Origin: Tritrichomonas musculus
Taxonomy: Eukaryota; Parabasalia; Tritrichomonadida; Tritrichomonadidae
Direction of reading: 5' to 3'
Length of the DNA stretch: 64,000 bases
Assembly (NCBI GenBank): GCA_039105265.1
Contig: JAPFFF010000004.1
Location: 5,933,501 to 5,997,500, forward strand
Shown here piece after piece: positions 1 through 9,853 of this stretch; the first letter of the stretch is position 1; each line of letters opens with the position of its first letter. The translations under genes were made by a program, and so were the position numbers. The notes below the pieces were generated by a model. It was not told where the DNA came from, searched no databases, and saw only the letters and a program-made list of their open reading frames with translations.

Positions 1-709
1 AATCAGATTCGAGTAATTACGAAGAACAACACACAAATGCTTTTAACAATTTCGAAACATGTTTCTCAAATCACACCACAGACACTCACAAGCAAACAGA
101 TAAACAAACAAACATCACAGCAAGTTCCAAATAATCAGATTCGAGTAATTACGAAGAACAACACACAAATGCTTTTAACAATTTCGAAACATGTTTCTCA
201 AATCACACTACAGACACTCACAAGCAAACAGATAAACAAACAAACATCACAGCAAGTTCCAAATAATCAGATTCGAGTAATTACGAAGAACAACACACAA
301 ATGCTTTTAACTATTTCGAAACATGTTTCTCAAATCACACCACAGACACTCACAAGCAAACAGATAAACAAACAAACATCACAGCAAGTTCCAAATAATC
401 AGATTCGAGTAATTACGAAGAACAACACACAAATGCTTTTAACAATTTCGAAACATGTTTCTCAAATCACACCACAGACACTCACAAGCAAACAGATAAA
501 CAAACAAACATCACAGCAAGTTCCAAATAATCAGATTCGAGTAATTACGAAGAACAACACACAAATGCTTTTAACAATTTCGAAACATGTTTCTCAAATC
601 ACACTACAGACACTCACAAGCAAACAGATAAACAAACAAACATCACAGCAAGTTCCAAATAATCAGATTCGAGTAATTACGAAAAACAACACGCAAATGC
701 TTTTAGCCA
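1..709 (+). repeat. 132-bp tandem array, left arm
   Basis: Units begin at 37, 169, 301, 433, 565 and 697, exactly 132 bases apart; the last is partial and the first begins before the window. Because 132 is 44 codons, a reading frame stays open through the array on this strand. Copies differ at only a few sites, mainly a C/T that switches a Pro and a Leu codon plus two silent positions. The same unit fills 3138-5287 in reverse. Confidence 0.97.
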
Positions 710-875
710 TTCAAATCTATTACATTTTATATTTATTATTTAAATGAATTTTATAAACATTAATACATTTATAGTTTATTTTCTTTTATTTCTTTTAAAT
801 CTTCTTTTTTTTTGATATTTATTGTTTTTTTAATTTGACCTTTCAAAAAATTGACCATGAATTCAATTTATTTTT

Positions 876-2528
876 ATGAACCCAAACAGCCCTGATCCGC
901 CTAAAAAAGTTGTCAATTTACCAAAAAACCAAAATAAAAGTGCATTAGTAAATGGTATAATGTCTGAAGAGATATATAAACAAGCAAAAACATTTCGAAT
1001 TCAGGTTTATATATTCATTGAATTTTCAAGGGATTATTATGATGGAATTTATAAATTAACATATCAAGATGTTGCAGAAATGTTCAATGTCACAATTCCC
1101 ATTATTAAACGTGCATATATGAATGCCAAAAAAGACTTAGATGATAAATCAAGGCCCAACGGCCGACCATTTAGTCTCTCAAAAGAGCAGATTCAAAGAT
1201 TTAGTGAATGGATGAAAACGCATGCAAGGCCACCTCATATTAAGCAGGTTAAAACATTCATTACAAATGAAGTAGGAACGAATTTGGATAATAAGACATA
1301 TAAAAATGCCCTCAATAAAGCAGGATTACAAACAGATGAAGCTGAAGCGATTGATGCTGATAGATATTATTGTAGTCCAAATAGCATAGACAATTATTAT
1401 GCACTACTTGAATCATATTTTTTAACATATGATATACCAACTCCTTTTGTTTATAATGTTGATGAAGAAGGGCACGACGAATACGTTGATACGAAGAAGA
1501 CCGAAACAGTTGTTGTTCCGAAAGGTAACACAGAAAAGTTGCGTTTTCCAGTTGAAAGAAAAGATGATCACACTACATTCGTTGCATGTATTTGTGCCGA
1601 TGGCACTTATATGAAACCCTTAATTGTTGTTAAAAGGAAAACGATAGAAGCACGCATTCTAAGAACATCACTTTGGAACAAATTAAGAATTGAGCATGAA
1701 GATACTGGTTACATTAATAGTAAGATATTTGATGCTTGGCTTGAAAAAGTATTCATTCCTGAAGTAAATAAAAGAAGATTGGATTATAATTACACAGGTC
1801 CTGCTGTCCTCATTCTTGATGGTTGTCCATCACATTATACAGATAAGCTATTTGATCTTTGTAACGCCAATTTAATTAAAATATTCTTTATACCGCCGCA
1901 TTCTTCCAATCAGACCCAAATGCTTGATCTTGCTACTTTTCATGCACATAAAGAAAACGTTCGAAGTGCCAGGCTATTTGAAATCACAGATGATGATCTA
2001 CTAGTTGATAAAATTGGCATGTTATATGACTCATTTCACAAAGCTGCAAGTTATAAAAACGTTGTTGCATCTTTTGAGGCTGCAGGAGCGGTTTTTGAAC
2101 CAGGACCAAATGGCATGCCAATTGTCAGATTTTCAATAGATTTTACAACTCAAATCTGGCATAAAAATAAAACAAAGAAAGAAAAGGCAGAAATTAGAGA
2201 AAAAAGAAAAGGAAAGGGAGAAACAGAAACTAGAATTGATTTGAAAGATTTTGGTGATTTGAATGTATACTGGGAAAATAAGGATATTCAAAAAGTTGTA
2301 AAAAAAATGCCAAAAATTATTGATTATTCAAAACGTACCGACCCTTTTCACAGATTATTACTTGCATTGGTCCCTCTTGATAAAAGTGACTATGAAGAAT
2401 TGAGAGATCAAAATAAAGAGTTGAATGAAAAAGAAGAAATGAAAAAAAAGGAAGACCTAAAAAAGAAGAAAAAGAAAAGAAAATCGATGATTCTTACGCA
2501 ACAAGTTATTCTTTTGAAGAAAGATTAA
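876..2528 (+). CDS. pogo/jerky-type DDE transposase (DDE_1 superfamily)
   Basis: This 550-residue protein should catalyse cut-and-paste transposition of the surrounding element. Residues about 50-160 hold helix-turn-helix DNA-binding segments, including one around MFNVTIPIIKRAYMNAKK. The RNase H-like catalytic core follows: D196 in VYNVDEEG, D315 in LILDGCPSH, and D351 in QMLDLATFHAHK, where pogo-like enzymes have a third Asp (35 residues after the second). The stretch IPPHSSNQTQ before it matches the usual PPHTSH signature. The C-terminus is very Lys-rich. The frame is unbroken, so the enzyme may be functional. It sits centrally between the inward-facing 132-bp arrays. Tc1/mariner proper is less likely because the third catalytic residue is Asp within DDE_1 context. 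Confidence 0.88.
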   Translation: MNPNSPDPPKKVVNLPKNQNKSALVNGIMSEEIYKQAKTFRIQVYIFIEFSRDYYDGIYKLTYQDVAEMFNVTIPIIKRAYMNAKKDLDDKSRPNGRPFSLSKEQIQRFSEWMKTHARPPHIKQVKTFITNEVGTNLDNKTYKNALNKAGLQTDEAEAIDADRYYCSPNSIDNYYALLESYFLTYDIPTPFVYNVDEEGHDEYVDTKKTETVVVPKGNTEKLRFPVERKDDHTTFVACICADGTYMKPLIVVKRKTIEARILRTSLWNKLRIEHEDTGYINSKIFDAWLEKVFIPEVNKRRLDYNYTGPAVLILDGCPSHYTDKLFDLCNANLIKIFFIPPHSSNQTQMLDLATFHAHKENVRSARLFEITDDDLLVDKIGMLYDSFHKAASYKNVVASFEAAGAVFEPGPNGMPIVRFSIDFTTQIWHKNKTKKEKAEIREKRKGKGETETRIDLKDFGDLNVYWENKDIQKVVKKMPKIIDYSKRTDPFHRLLLALVPLDKSDYEELRDQNKELNEKEEMKKKEDLKKKKKKRKSMILTQQVILLKKD

Positions 2529-2577
2529 GTTTTGAATTAAAAAGTCTTGAATTAGAAGATTAAATCTAAGCACGTTT

Positions 2578-2581
<4 letters not shown>

Positions 2582-2615
<34 letters not shown>

Positions 2616-2958
2616 ACTTGCAAGAGGTTACCCACCAACCCGCCCCCTCTGCAGAGATCCCACCAATTTTTAACTTTTTTGGCCCCCCACGCTTTAACTT
2701 ATTTGGCCCCCCACGCTTTAACTTATTTGGCCCCCACGCTTTAACTTATTTGGCCCCCACGCTTTAACTTATTTGGCCCCCCACGCTTTAACTTATTTGG
2801 CCCCCCACGCTTTAACTTATTTGGCCCCCACGCTTTAACTTATTTGGCCCCCACGCTTTAACTTATTTGGCCCCCCACGCTTTAGCTTATTTAGTCCCCC
2901 ACGCTTTAACTTATTTGGCCCCCCACGCTTTAGCTTATTTAGTCCCCCACGCTTTAAC
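2582..2958. repeat. A-run followed by GC-rich minisatellite inside the transposon
   Basis: A run of about 32 A residues (2582-2613) follows the transposase gene. From about 2671 to 2958 come some 12 copies of a 23-24 bp unit containing GGCCCCC(C)ACGCTTTAAC and TTATTT. Late copies vary (AGTCCCCC for GGCCCCCC, TTTAGC for TTTAAC). The C-rich blocks stand out in AT-rich DNA. There is no coding potential. Confidence 0.95.
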
Positions 2959-3137
2959 ATAAGTATGCATAATATACAATTTCATTAGATCATCCTAAGC
3001 TGCTTCTAAAAGTTTTAATAAAAAAAAAAAGTCTCAAAAATTTATCTCAATATCTCAATATCTGATCAGATTATTACTAAGAAAAATAATTAAAAAAACT
3101 TAAATAAGATGTTCTAATAATAAAAAATATATAATTA

Positions 3138-5287
3138 TTGTGATTTGAGAAATATTTCGAAATTGTTAAAAGCATTTGTGTGTTGTTCTTCGTAATTACT
3201 CGAATCTGATTATTTGGAACTTGCTGTGATGTTTGTTTGTTTATCTGTTTGCTTGTGAGTGTCTGTAGTGTGATTTGAGAAACATGTTTCGAAATAGTTA
3301 AAAGCATTTGTGTGTTGTTCTTCGTAATTACTCGAATCTGATTATTTGGAACTTGCTGTGATGTTTGTTTGTTTATCTGTTTGCTTGTGAGTGTCTGTGG
3401 TGTGATTTGAGAAACATGTTTCGAAATTGTTAAAAGCATTTGTGTGTTGTTCTTCGTAATTACTCGAATCTGATTATTTGGAACTTGCTGTGATGTTTGT
3501 TTGTTTATCTGTTTGCTTGTGAGTGTCTGTAGTGTGATTTGAGAAACATGTTTCGAAATTGTTAAAAGCATTTGTGTGTTGTTCTTCGTAATTACTCGAA
3601 TCTGATTATTTGGAACTTGCTGTGATGTTTGTTTGTTTATCTGTTTGCTTGTGAGTGTCTGTGGTGTGATTTGAGAAACATGTTTCGAAATAGTTAAAAG
3701 CATTTGCGTGTTGTTCTTCGTAATTACTCGAATCTGATTATTTGGAACTTGCTGTGATGTTTGTTTGTTTATCTGTTTGCTTGTGAGTGTCTGTAGTGTG
3801 ATTTGAGAAACATGTTTCGAAATTGTTAAAAGCATTTGCGTGTTGTTCTTCGTAATTACTCGAATCTGATTATTTGGAACTTGCTGTGATGTTTGTTTGT
3901 TTATCTGTTTGCTTGTGAGTGTCTGTGGTGTGATTTGAGAAACATGTTTCGAAATTGTTAAAAGCATTTGCGTGTTGTTCTTCGTAATTACTCGAATCTG
4001 ATTATTTGGAACTTGCTGTGATGTTTGTTTGTTTATCTGTTTGCTTGTGAGTGTCTGTGGTGTGATTTGAGAAACATGTTTCGAAATTGTTAAAAGCATT
4101 TGTGTGTTGTTCTTCGTAATTACTCGAATCTGATTATTTGGAACTTGCTGTGATGTTTGTTTGTTTATCTGTTTGCTTGTGAGTGTCTGTGGTGTGATTT
4201 GAGAAACATGTTTCGAAATAGTTAAAAGCATTTGCGTGTTGTTCTTCGTAATTACTCGAATCTGATTATTTGGAACTTGCTGTGATGTTTGTTTGTTTAT
4301 CTGTTTGCTTGTGAGTGTCTGTGGTGTGATTTGAGAAACATGTTTCGAAATTGTTAAAAGCATTTGTGTGTTGTTCTTCGTAATTACTCGAATCTGATTA
4401 TTTGGAACTTGCTGTGATGTTTGTTTGTTTATCTGTTTGCTTGTGAGTGTCTGTGGTGTGATTTGAGAAACATGTTTCGAAATAGTTAAAAGCATTTGCG
4501 TGTTGTTCTTCGTAATTACTCGAATCTGATTATTTGGAACTTGCTGTGATGTTTGTTTGTTTATCTGTTTGCTTGTGAGTGTCTGTAGTGTGATTTGAGA
4601 AACATGTTTCGAAATTGTTAAAAGCATTTGTGTGTTGTTCTTCGTAATTACTCGAATCTGATTATTTGGAACTTGCTGTGATGTTTGTTTGTTTATCTGT
4701 TTGCTTGTGAGTGTCTGTGGTGTGATTTGAGAAACATGTTTCGAAATTGTTAAAAGCATTTGCGTGTTGTTCTTCGTAATTACTCGAATCTGATTATTTG
4801 GAACTTGCTGTGATGTTTGTTTGTTTATCTGTTTGCTTGTGAGTGTCTGTGGTGTGATTTGAGAAACATGTTTCGAAATTGTTAAAAGCATTTGCGTGTT
4901 GTTCTTCGTAATTACTCGAATCTGATTATTTGGAACTTGCTGTGATGTTTGTTTGTTTATCTGTTTGCTTGTGAGTGTCTGTGGTGTGATTTGAGAAACA
5001 TGTTTCGAAATTGTTAAAAGCATTTGTGTGTTGTTCTTCGTAATTACTCGAATCTGATTATTTGGAACTTGCTGTGATGTTTGTTTGTTTATCTGTTTGC
5101 TTGTGAGTGTCTGTGGTGTGATTTGAGAAACATGTTTCGAAATAGTTAAAAGCATTTGCGTGTTGTTCTTCGTAATTACTCGAATCTGATTATTTGGAAC
5201 TTGCTGTGATGTTTGTTTGTTTATCTGTTTGCTTGTGAGTGTCTGTAGTGTGATTTGAGAAACATGTTTCGAAATTGTTAAAAGCAC
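3138..5287 (-). repeat. 132-bp tandem array, right arm
   Basis: Sixteen full units plus a divergent inner partial unit read on the minus strand, each 132 bases and 44 codons. The long frame here is a by-product of unit length rather than good evidence of a protein. The inner end (3138-3175) degrades gradually; the outer end stops sharply at about 5287. The unit is the same as in the left arm, with the same variable sites. Confidence 0.97.
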
Positions 5288-5592
5288 TTGATTATTGTGT
5301 CCAATAATAACTATTCTGGTGTTAGCCTAAATAAAAAATGAAAATAAACGTATCATATTAAATATAAACGTCAACTTTAACGTCAGTAGAGGTGTAGAAG
5401 ATTCTTTAAAAATAATAAAAACCGTCTTATTTTATCTCAAAATAAACGTCTTTAGATATCATGAAAACATATTTATCTCCAAATTTATAGTGTAAAATCA
5501 ATAAATTTTATCTTGATTTTGAATTTAAATATTTATGTAAAATTATAGAATATAATATAAATATGTATCATTTCGAATAAAAGTTTTTACTA

Positions 5593-5710
5593 TCAGAAAA
5601 ACCCCCCTACCATTTTACTTTTTTCTTCTCAATTTTGAATACTAAAAAAAAAAGTCGATTGATAATGGTGAAAAAATAGGTGAAAAAAATGGTAGGGGGG
5701 TTTTTCCTCA
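5593..5710. mobile_element. Small inverted-repeat element (MITE)
   Basis: An 18-bp core AAAAACCCCCCTACCATT at 5597-5614 is repeated in perfect inversion at 5688-5705, with the outer bases partly matching (TCAG against TGAGG). TA lies on both sides, and TACTAT occurs at both flanks (5588-5593 and 5711-5716), so the target duplication is either TA or six bases. There is no reading frame; it is non-autonomous. Confidence 0.68.
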
Positions 5711-5720
5711 TACTATATAT

Positions 5721-5730
5721 AAAAAAAAAA
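5721..5730 (-). terminator. RNA polymerase III terminator of tRNA-Asp
   Basis: Ten A residues on the plus strand form a T10 run directly after the 3' end of the minus-strand tRNA, the usual Pol III stop. Confidence 0.85.
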
Positions 5731-5801
5731 CTCGCTGGCCGGGAATCGGACCCGGGTCACAGGAACGACAATCCTACATGATACCATTACACTACCAGCG
5801 A
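5731..5801 (-). tRNA. tRNA-Asp(GTC)
   Basis: On the minus strand the sequence folds as a cloverleaf: acceptor TCGCTGG with CCAGCGA, discriminator G as expected for Asp, anticodon stem TAGGA/TCCTG around loop TTGTCGT (anticodon GTC), and a T-arm CCGGG/CCCGG with loop TCCGATT. No intron and no encoded CCA. B-box-like sequence is present in the T-arm. Confidence 0.95.
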
Positions 5802-5888
5802 CTTCGATTATAAGAAAATTATAACAAACCATAAGTAATTCATCCTTTTTTTAATTGACAAAAATTTTGATTAACTCAAAATCTTATT

Positions 5889-8708
5889 ATGAACCAACCT
5901 CAAAAATCTGTTGTTACAAATGTTCACGATTTAAAAATATTTGATGAAATTTCGCCAGACATAAGGCCTTTGCCTGCAAAAAATAAATATCGATTTTTTT
6001 CAACTGGTTCACCAGAAATGCTTTTCGAAGGAATAGACGTAGACCTTGATATGTCCTATAATCCGATTCAATGCAAAAATTATCTAATGGGCGAACTCCA
6101 AAAAAAAGTTAAAACAACAAATATGGATCTCATTGTTTATTTAGCAGGAGGAATTCCTTTTCTTGGAGGAACTTTAGCCGATATTTACCCAGATAGTGCA
6201 GGCCCTCATGTTAGGAGATACATTTATGGGATTTTAACACGAAAAGTATCAGATAAAGATTTAAATGGTATTAGATATGGACCTTGCAATGTAAGCAACG
6301 AAACCGATAAAATACTATTATCTCCTCTATGTGATTCCTCACAGCAAGGTTTATGCGATATGGCCTGTCTTCTTGGTTATCTCAATAACGATGGAACCAA
6401 AAGCGATAAACTTCTCAAATCTTCTGCAGCATTAGTACGCTTTCCGCCACTTATTACAAGTTTAAATAGGCTTATAGATAGGAACGATGTTACCGGCCGC
6501 GATATAATTACAATATGTTCAACTTTTCATACGTTTTTCAGTCATTTGATTATCTCAGTTACGCCTCCGGAAAAGATATTTGAATACGCTCTACGATGTT
6601 GCAACATGATTACGCATATCCAAAATATCCCAATACAATTACCAATCAATACAGTAGATCTCACACCTGGAAAATCAGATCCAAACTTGCAATTTCTAAG
6701 AAATCTTAGACAACCTCCGATTACATATTTTTGGAAAAATGACTCTGGTGAAGGATTTAATTTTGTCAAAGCCGAGCCATTTGATCCAAAAGCAATTGAA
6801 GATGCAAATAAAGGCTTTGTTTCATTCACTCCATTAGCCCCTCTTTCTGTTCGAGTTATTCGAGGCTGCACTATAATAAAAGGAAAAGATCATACATATC
6901 TCTATGTATCAGATTCTGCTTCAAGAGACATTAAAAGTCAAAACATGGTCAACATCTTTGATCCTCTTACTGGAAAGATCCAACCATATGATCTTGAAAA
7001 ATTTGCTGAAGATGCAGGAAATGGCAAAGCTGAAGAAGTTGCCAATCTCATTGATCCAGAGCAAGTTCAACAAGTTATCTTTGTTTGCTTTGATACCTCA
7101 GGTTCAATGCTCAATCCATTAGCTGGTAAAAAAGATAAAAATAAACCCGCACCAGCAATTCCAGATACGCCACGATACGTCATTGCAACACAATGTTTGA
7201 CCAGTTTTGCCAATAAAACTTACGGATACAGAATTCCATGCCTACTTGGACTGATCGCATTCAATGATAAAATTAAAACTCGTTGTCAGCTAAGTCCTCT
7301 AGTTCCTGATTTCGAGCTCAAGGGACTCAGTGGAATAGTAATGGGAGGAGTCACCCATCTTTGGGATGCTCTTCTCAAAGCATATGATGATATCATCGAA
7401 TTCACAACTGACTCCGAAGGCCATCCGAAGTTCCCCAACGCGATTAACCGTCTCATTGTCATTTCCGATGGAGCAGATGTAGAATCAACTCACAATTTCC
7501 TCCAAGTTGCACAAAAACTTTTTAAGAAGCAATTGATCGTCGACAGCATCATCGTAAGTCTCAGAGAAAAGTGCAAAGAACTTGCCGTTATCTCCCATTT
7601 AACAGGCGGTATAGCATTCAGAGTTGATGACGTCTTTAAAGGTCTTCGTCTCTTTGAAGAAAGCGCCTTTTTGAATGCCAAAGAAAGGAAGCAATCAATG
7701 AAGCCCATCATTCCAGGTGACAGGAACACTTTTTTGTCGAAATTGACAGCAGACAAGATCACGCAAGATTTCCTTGATAACGCAGTCAAGAATGTCGTTT
7801 TCGACGATGGCTGCAAGAGCAACATTTTAGAGAAAGTTGCTGGAAAACCGAAGCTTTCAACGCCAGAGTACGTCTGCTTTGTAAACCGAGCTGAACAAGT
7901 CCCAGATCCACGTAAAAGAAGAATCATTCGAGAGCTCAGGAATGCAGCACAAGTCATGAATCCAGAGGACAAAAATAATCGTTACGATAGAGACGTCATG
8001 GTTTATCCTATTCATGGTTTCTTGGACATTTGGGAAGTGTTCATCAGAGCTCCAGATGGCGATCCTTATCTTGGCAAGTGGTTCAAACTTGTTGTCACTT
8101 TTCCGCCTTTGTATCCGGTTGAAGCTCCAGTTTTCCGTTTTGTTTCCATTCCGTACCACTTGAATGTCTCGTCTGAAGGACGCGTCTGCATGGACATCAT
8201 TGAGAAGAACTACATATCGTCCAAGCCAGTGATAGACATCATTCAAGAGATCAAGCTGAACCTGATGCTTCCCAATGTCGAGTCTGCTGCACAGGTCGAC
8301 ATCGACATCCTCTACAACCATCCAGATGGAATGGAGGAGTACGAAAGACTTGCAAAGGAATCTGCACAAAATGTTGGAAAGGACAATTACGAAGATTTCA
8401 TTCAAGGTTGCTACATTAATAAAGATGTGGATCCTAATTTCACTGTCGAATTTGACAGGTCAAACCCTCCTCCTTACATGCGGTCTGTCATCTCTGGAAG
8501 GGTCTACAAGGATCCAGTGGATATCGGCGGTGGAAGACTGTACGAAAGAAATGAATTAAAGCAACTCGTGTCTTCTAATATCAATCCTCTTTGCAGACAC
8601 AATGGAAAACCAATTGAATTGACTATCGAACAGATTGATAAACTGCCAACTGCTGAGCTTAAAGGAATCAATGAATACATTAATTACGTTGATAATTATG
8701 ATATATAA
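5889..8708 (+). CDS. vWA domain / E2-like UBC / U-box fusion protein
   Basis: A 939-residue protein of three recognisable parts. Residues about 393-600 are a von Willebrand A domain with the MIDAS motif DTSGS starting at D402 and a later ISDGAD motif. Residues about 695-830 are a ubiquitin-conjugating fold: FPPLYPVEAPVFRF, then YHLNVSSEGRVCMDII, where C767 sits at the E2 catalytic position and the usual HPN reads HLN. Residues about 860-915 are a U-box (SGRVYKDPVDIGGGRLYERN). U-boxes recruit E2 enzymes, so E2 and E3 functions appear in one chain. The first 390 residues have no domain I recognise. The 3' third is visibly less AT-rich than the 5' third. The domain calls are from motifs; the substrate is unknown. 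Confidence 0.85.
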   Translation: MNQPQKSVVTNVHDLKIFDEISPDIRPLPAKNKYRFFSTGSPEMLFEGIDVDLDMSYNPIQCKNYLMGELQKKVKTTNMDLIVYLAGGIPFLGGTLADIYPDSAGPHVRRYIYGILTRKVSDKDLNGIRYGPCNVSNETDKILLSPLCDSSQQGLCDMACLLGYLNNDGTKSDKLLKSSAALVRFPPLITSLNRLIDRNDVTGRDIITICSTFHTFFSHLIISVTPPEKIFEYALRCCNMITHIQNIPIQLPINTVDLTPGKSDPNLQFLRNLRQPPITYFWKNDSGEGFNFVKAEPFDPKAIEDANKGFVSFTPLAPLSVRVIRGCTIIKGKDHTYLYVSDSASRDIKSQNMVNIFDPLTGKIQPYDLEKFAEDAGNGKAEEVANLIDPEQVQQVIFVCFDTSGSMLNPLAGKKDKNKPAPAIPDTPRYVIATQCLTSFANKTYGYRIPCLLGLIAFNDKIKTRCQLSPLVPDFELKGLSGIVMGGVTHLWDALLKAYDDIIEFTTDSEGHPKFPNAINRLIVISDGADVESTHNFLQVAQKLFKKQLIVDSIIVSLREKCKELAVISHLTGGIAFRVDDVFKGLRLFEESAFLNAKERKQSMKPIIPGDRNTFLSKLTADKITQDFLDNAVKNVVFDDGCKSNILEKVAGKPKLSTPEYVCFVNRAEQVPDPRKRRIIRELRNAAQVMNPEDKNNRYDRDVMVYPIHGFLDIWEVFIRAPDGDPYLGKWFKLVVTFPPLYPVEAPVFRFVSIPYHLNVSSEGRVCMDIIEKNYISSKPVIDIIQEIKLNLMLPNVESAAQVDIDILYNHPDGMEEYERLAKESAQNVGKDNYEDFIQGCYINKDVDPNFTVEFDRSNPPPYMRSVISGRVYKDPVDIGGGRLYERNELKQLVSSNINPLCRHNGKPIELTIEQIDKLPTAELKGINEYINYVDNYDI

Positions 8709-8949
8709 TCTCATTTTATCTAAAACATTTTTTTGTATAATTTTTATATAAATTTTCCACTTTATTTATTTGATTCTCATAAACTTTACTAGTTTACTCA
8801 ATTAATCAATCACATTTAATTTTATAGTATCATTATAAAAATGAGAAACCTTAATAAAAATGAATCTACTTTTTGAAATGATTGAATAAAAATAAATGTC
8901 TTTAAAAGCTACTCTTTGAATTTATATAAAAGGCGATGTTAAGCTTAAC

Positions 8950-9187
8950 AAGTTACTGCTGATGTCAAATGGATATATTTTTCGGTGACTTCATGAATTT
9001 TTTGCTTTGAATAGTGAAAATACGATGATGTATGAAACAACTAGTTTTTATTGTCATTGATATATCAAATTCAATGAATTGTAGATTCTATTCCTATTGG
9101 AATTGTAATGCTTTCTCCAATTAACAGGTCGGTAAATCACGTCTGGAGCCACCAAAAAATATATCCATTTGACATCAGCAGTAACTT
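8950..9187. repeat. Inverted-repeat element with 38-bp ends
   Basis: The 38 bases from 8950 (AAGTTACTGCTGATGTCAAA...) recur in inverted orientation at 9150-9187 with one mismatch, enclosing about 160 bases without a gene. It looks like a small non-autonomous transposon. No clear target duplication is visible; the rest of 8709-8949 is AT-rich with nothing else recognisable. Confidence 0.65.
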
Positions 9188-9191
9188 ATAA

Positions 9192-9545
9192 CAAAAATGG
9201 TTTTTCAGAGCCACCTTACCTCAACTTTTTTCCGCAAAAGTTGGCAATCTTCAATTCGGCGAATATATCAACATGATGTTTGTTCCTATTGTCCCCAATA
9301 GAAGTCATATCATCGTATTAAACGATAGATATGTTCATGCCTGGCACATTGAGTGGACAACTGCTGATCGAGTCAGCCATGTCTTCCTTGAGATCTATGC
9401 ACAATGTCGTGAGAATGTTGAATCATCTGACTTATCCTATATTTTAATTGAAAAAGTTACCACGTCGTTGAGAGATGCAATTGAAAAGTGGCACATTGAA
9501 TTTGGAAATGTTTATGACAGACAAATATTTGGTGTTGGAACATGA
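9192..9545 (+). pseudogene. Unidentified gene fragment next to inverted-repeat element
   Basis: An open frame starts right after the inverted repeat, with the first Met at 9273 but coding-like sequence (LPQLFSAKVGNLQFGEYINM) already upstream in the same frame, and it ends at 9545. That gives about 118 codons, 90 of them from the first Met. Residues such as NRSHIIVLNDRYVHAWHIEW look like a globular fold, but I recognise no family. The missing 5' part and the abutting repeat suggest a gene cut by the insertion. The upstream flank of the repeat does not obviously continue the protein. It could be a short gene with a late start. Confidence 0.4.
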
Positions 9546-9853
9546 GTACCATTCTCTGATGTTTCAAGGTTCTTCAAAAATTGTATATAAATTATACTGA
9601 TCAATTTTTTTATATTAAAATTTTTTTCAATGAAGGTTAAAAATTTTGTGAGCATTTTAATTTAAATATAAAAATATAATTATCATCATATTTAATCTAT
9701 TAAATTTAATTAAAACTTGATAATAACATTTTTATTCAGTAAATAAATATTTATATATTCATTTAAATGAATAATTACTCCAAAATGGGCCTATTTTAAC
9801 ATTTTTTTCTTAAAGAAAAATTGAATTCATAAATATAATTTGGTTAAAATCTC
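9546..9853. other. AT-rich intergenic stretch
   Basis: No gene, repeat or structured element seen; only A/T runs. Confidence 0.6.

Larger units (their letters stand above)
1..5290. mobile_element. DNA transposon with DDE transposase and long tandem-repeat inverted arms
   Basis: A transposase gene (876-2528) lies between two arrays of the same 132-bp unit in opposite orientation. The left array runs past the window start and the right array ends near 5287. Together they act as very long, repeat-built inverted arms, like foldback-type elements. Inside are also an A-run and a GC-rich minisatellite. The left outer end is outside the window, so total length and target-site duplication cannot be read. 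The near-identity of the repeat copies and the open transposase frame suggest a recent element. That the arms and transposase form one unit is inferred from symmetry. Confidence 0.72.

Noticed and set aside
37-5287. Two long frames of 44-residue repeats as true proteins, or the arrays as CRISPR
   Set aside because: The frames follow from a unit length divisible by three. The units are contiguous without spacers and flank a transposase in inverted orientation.
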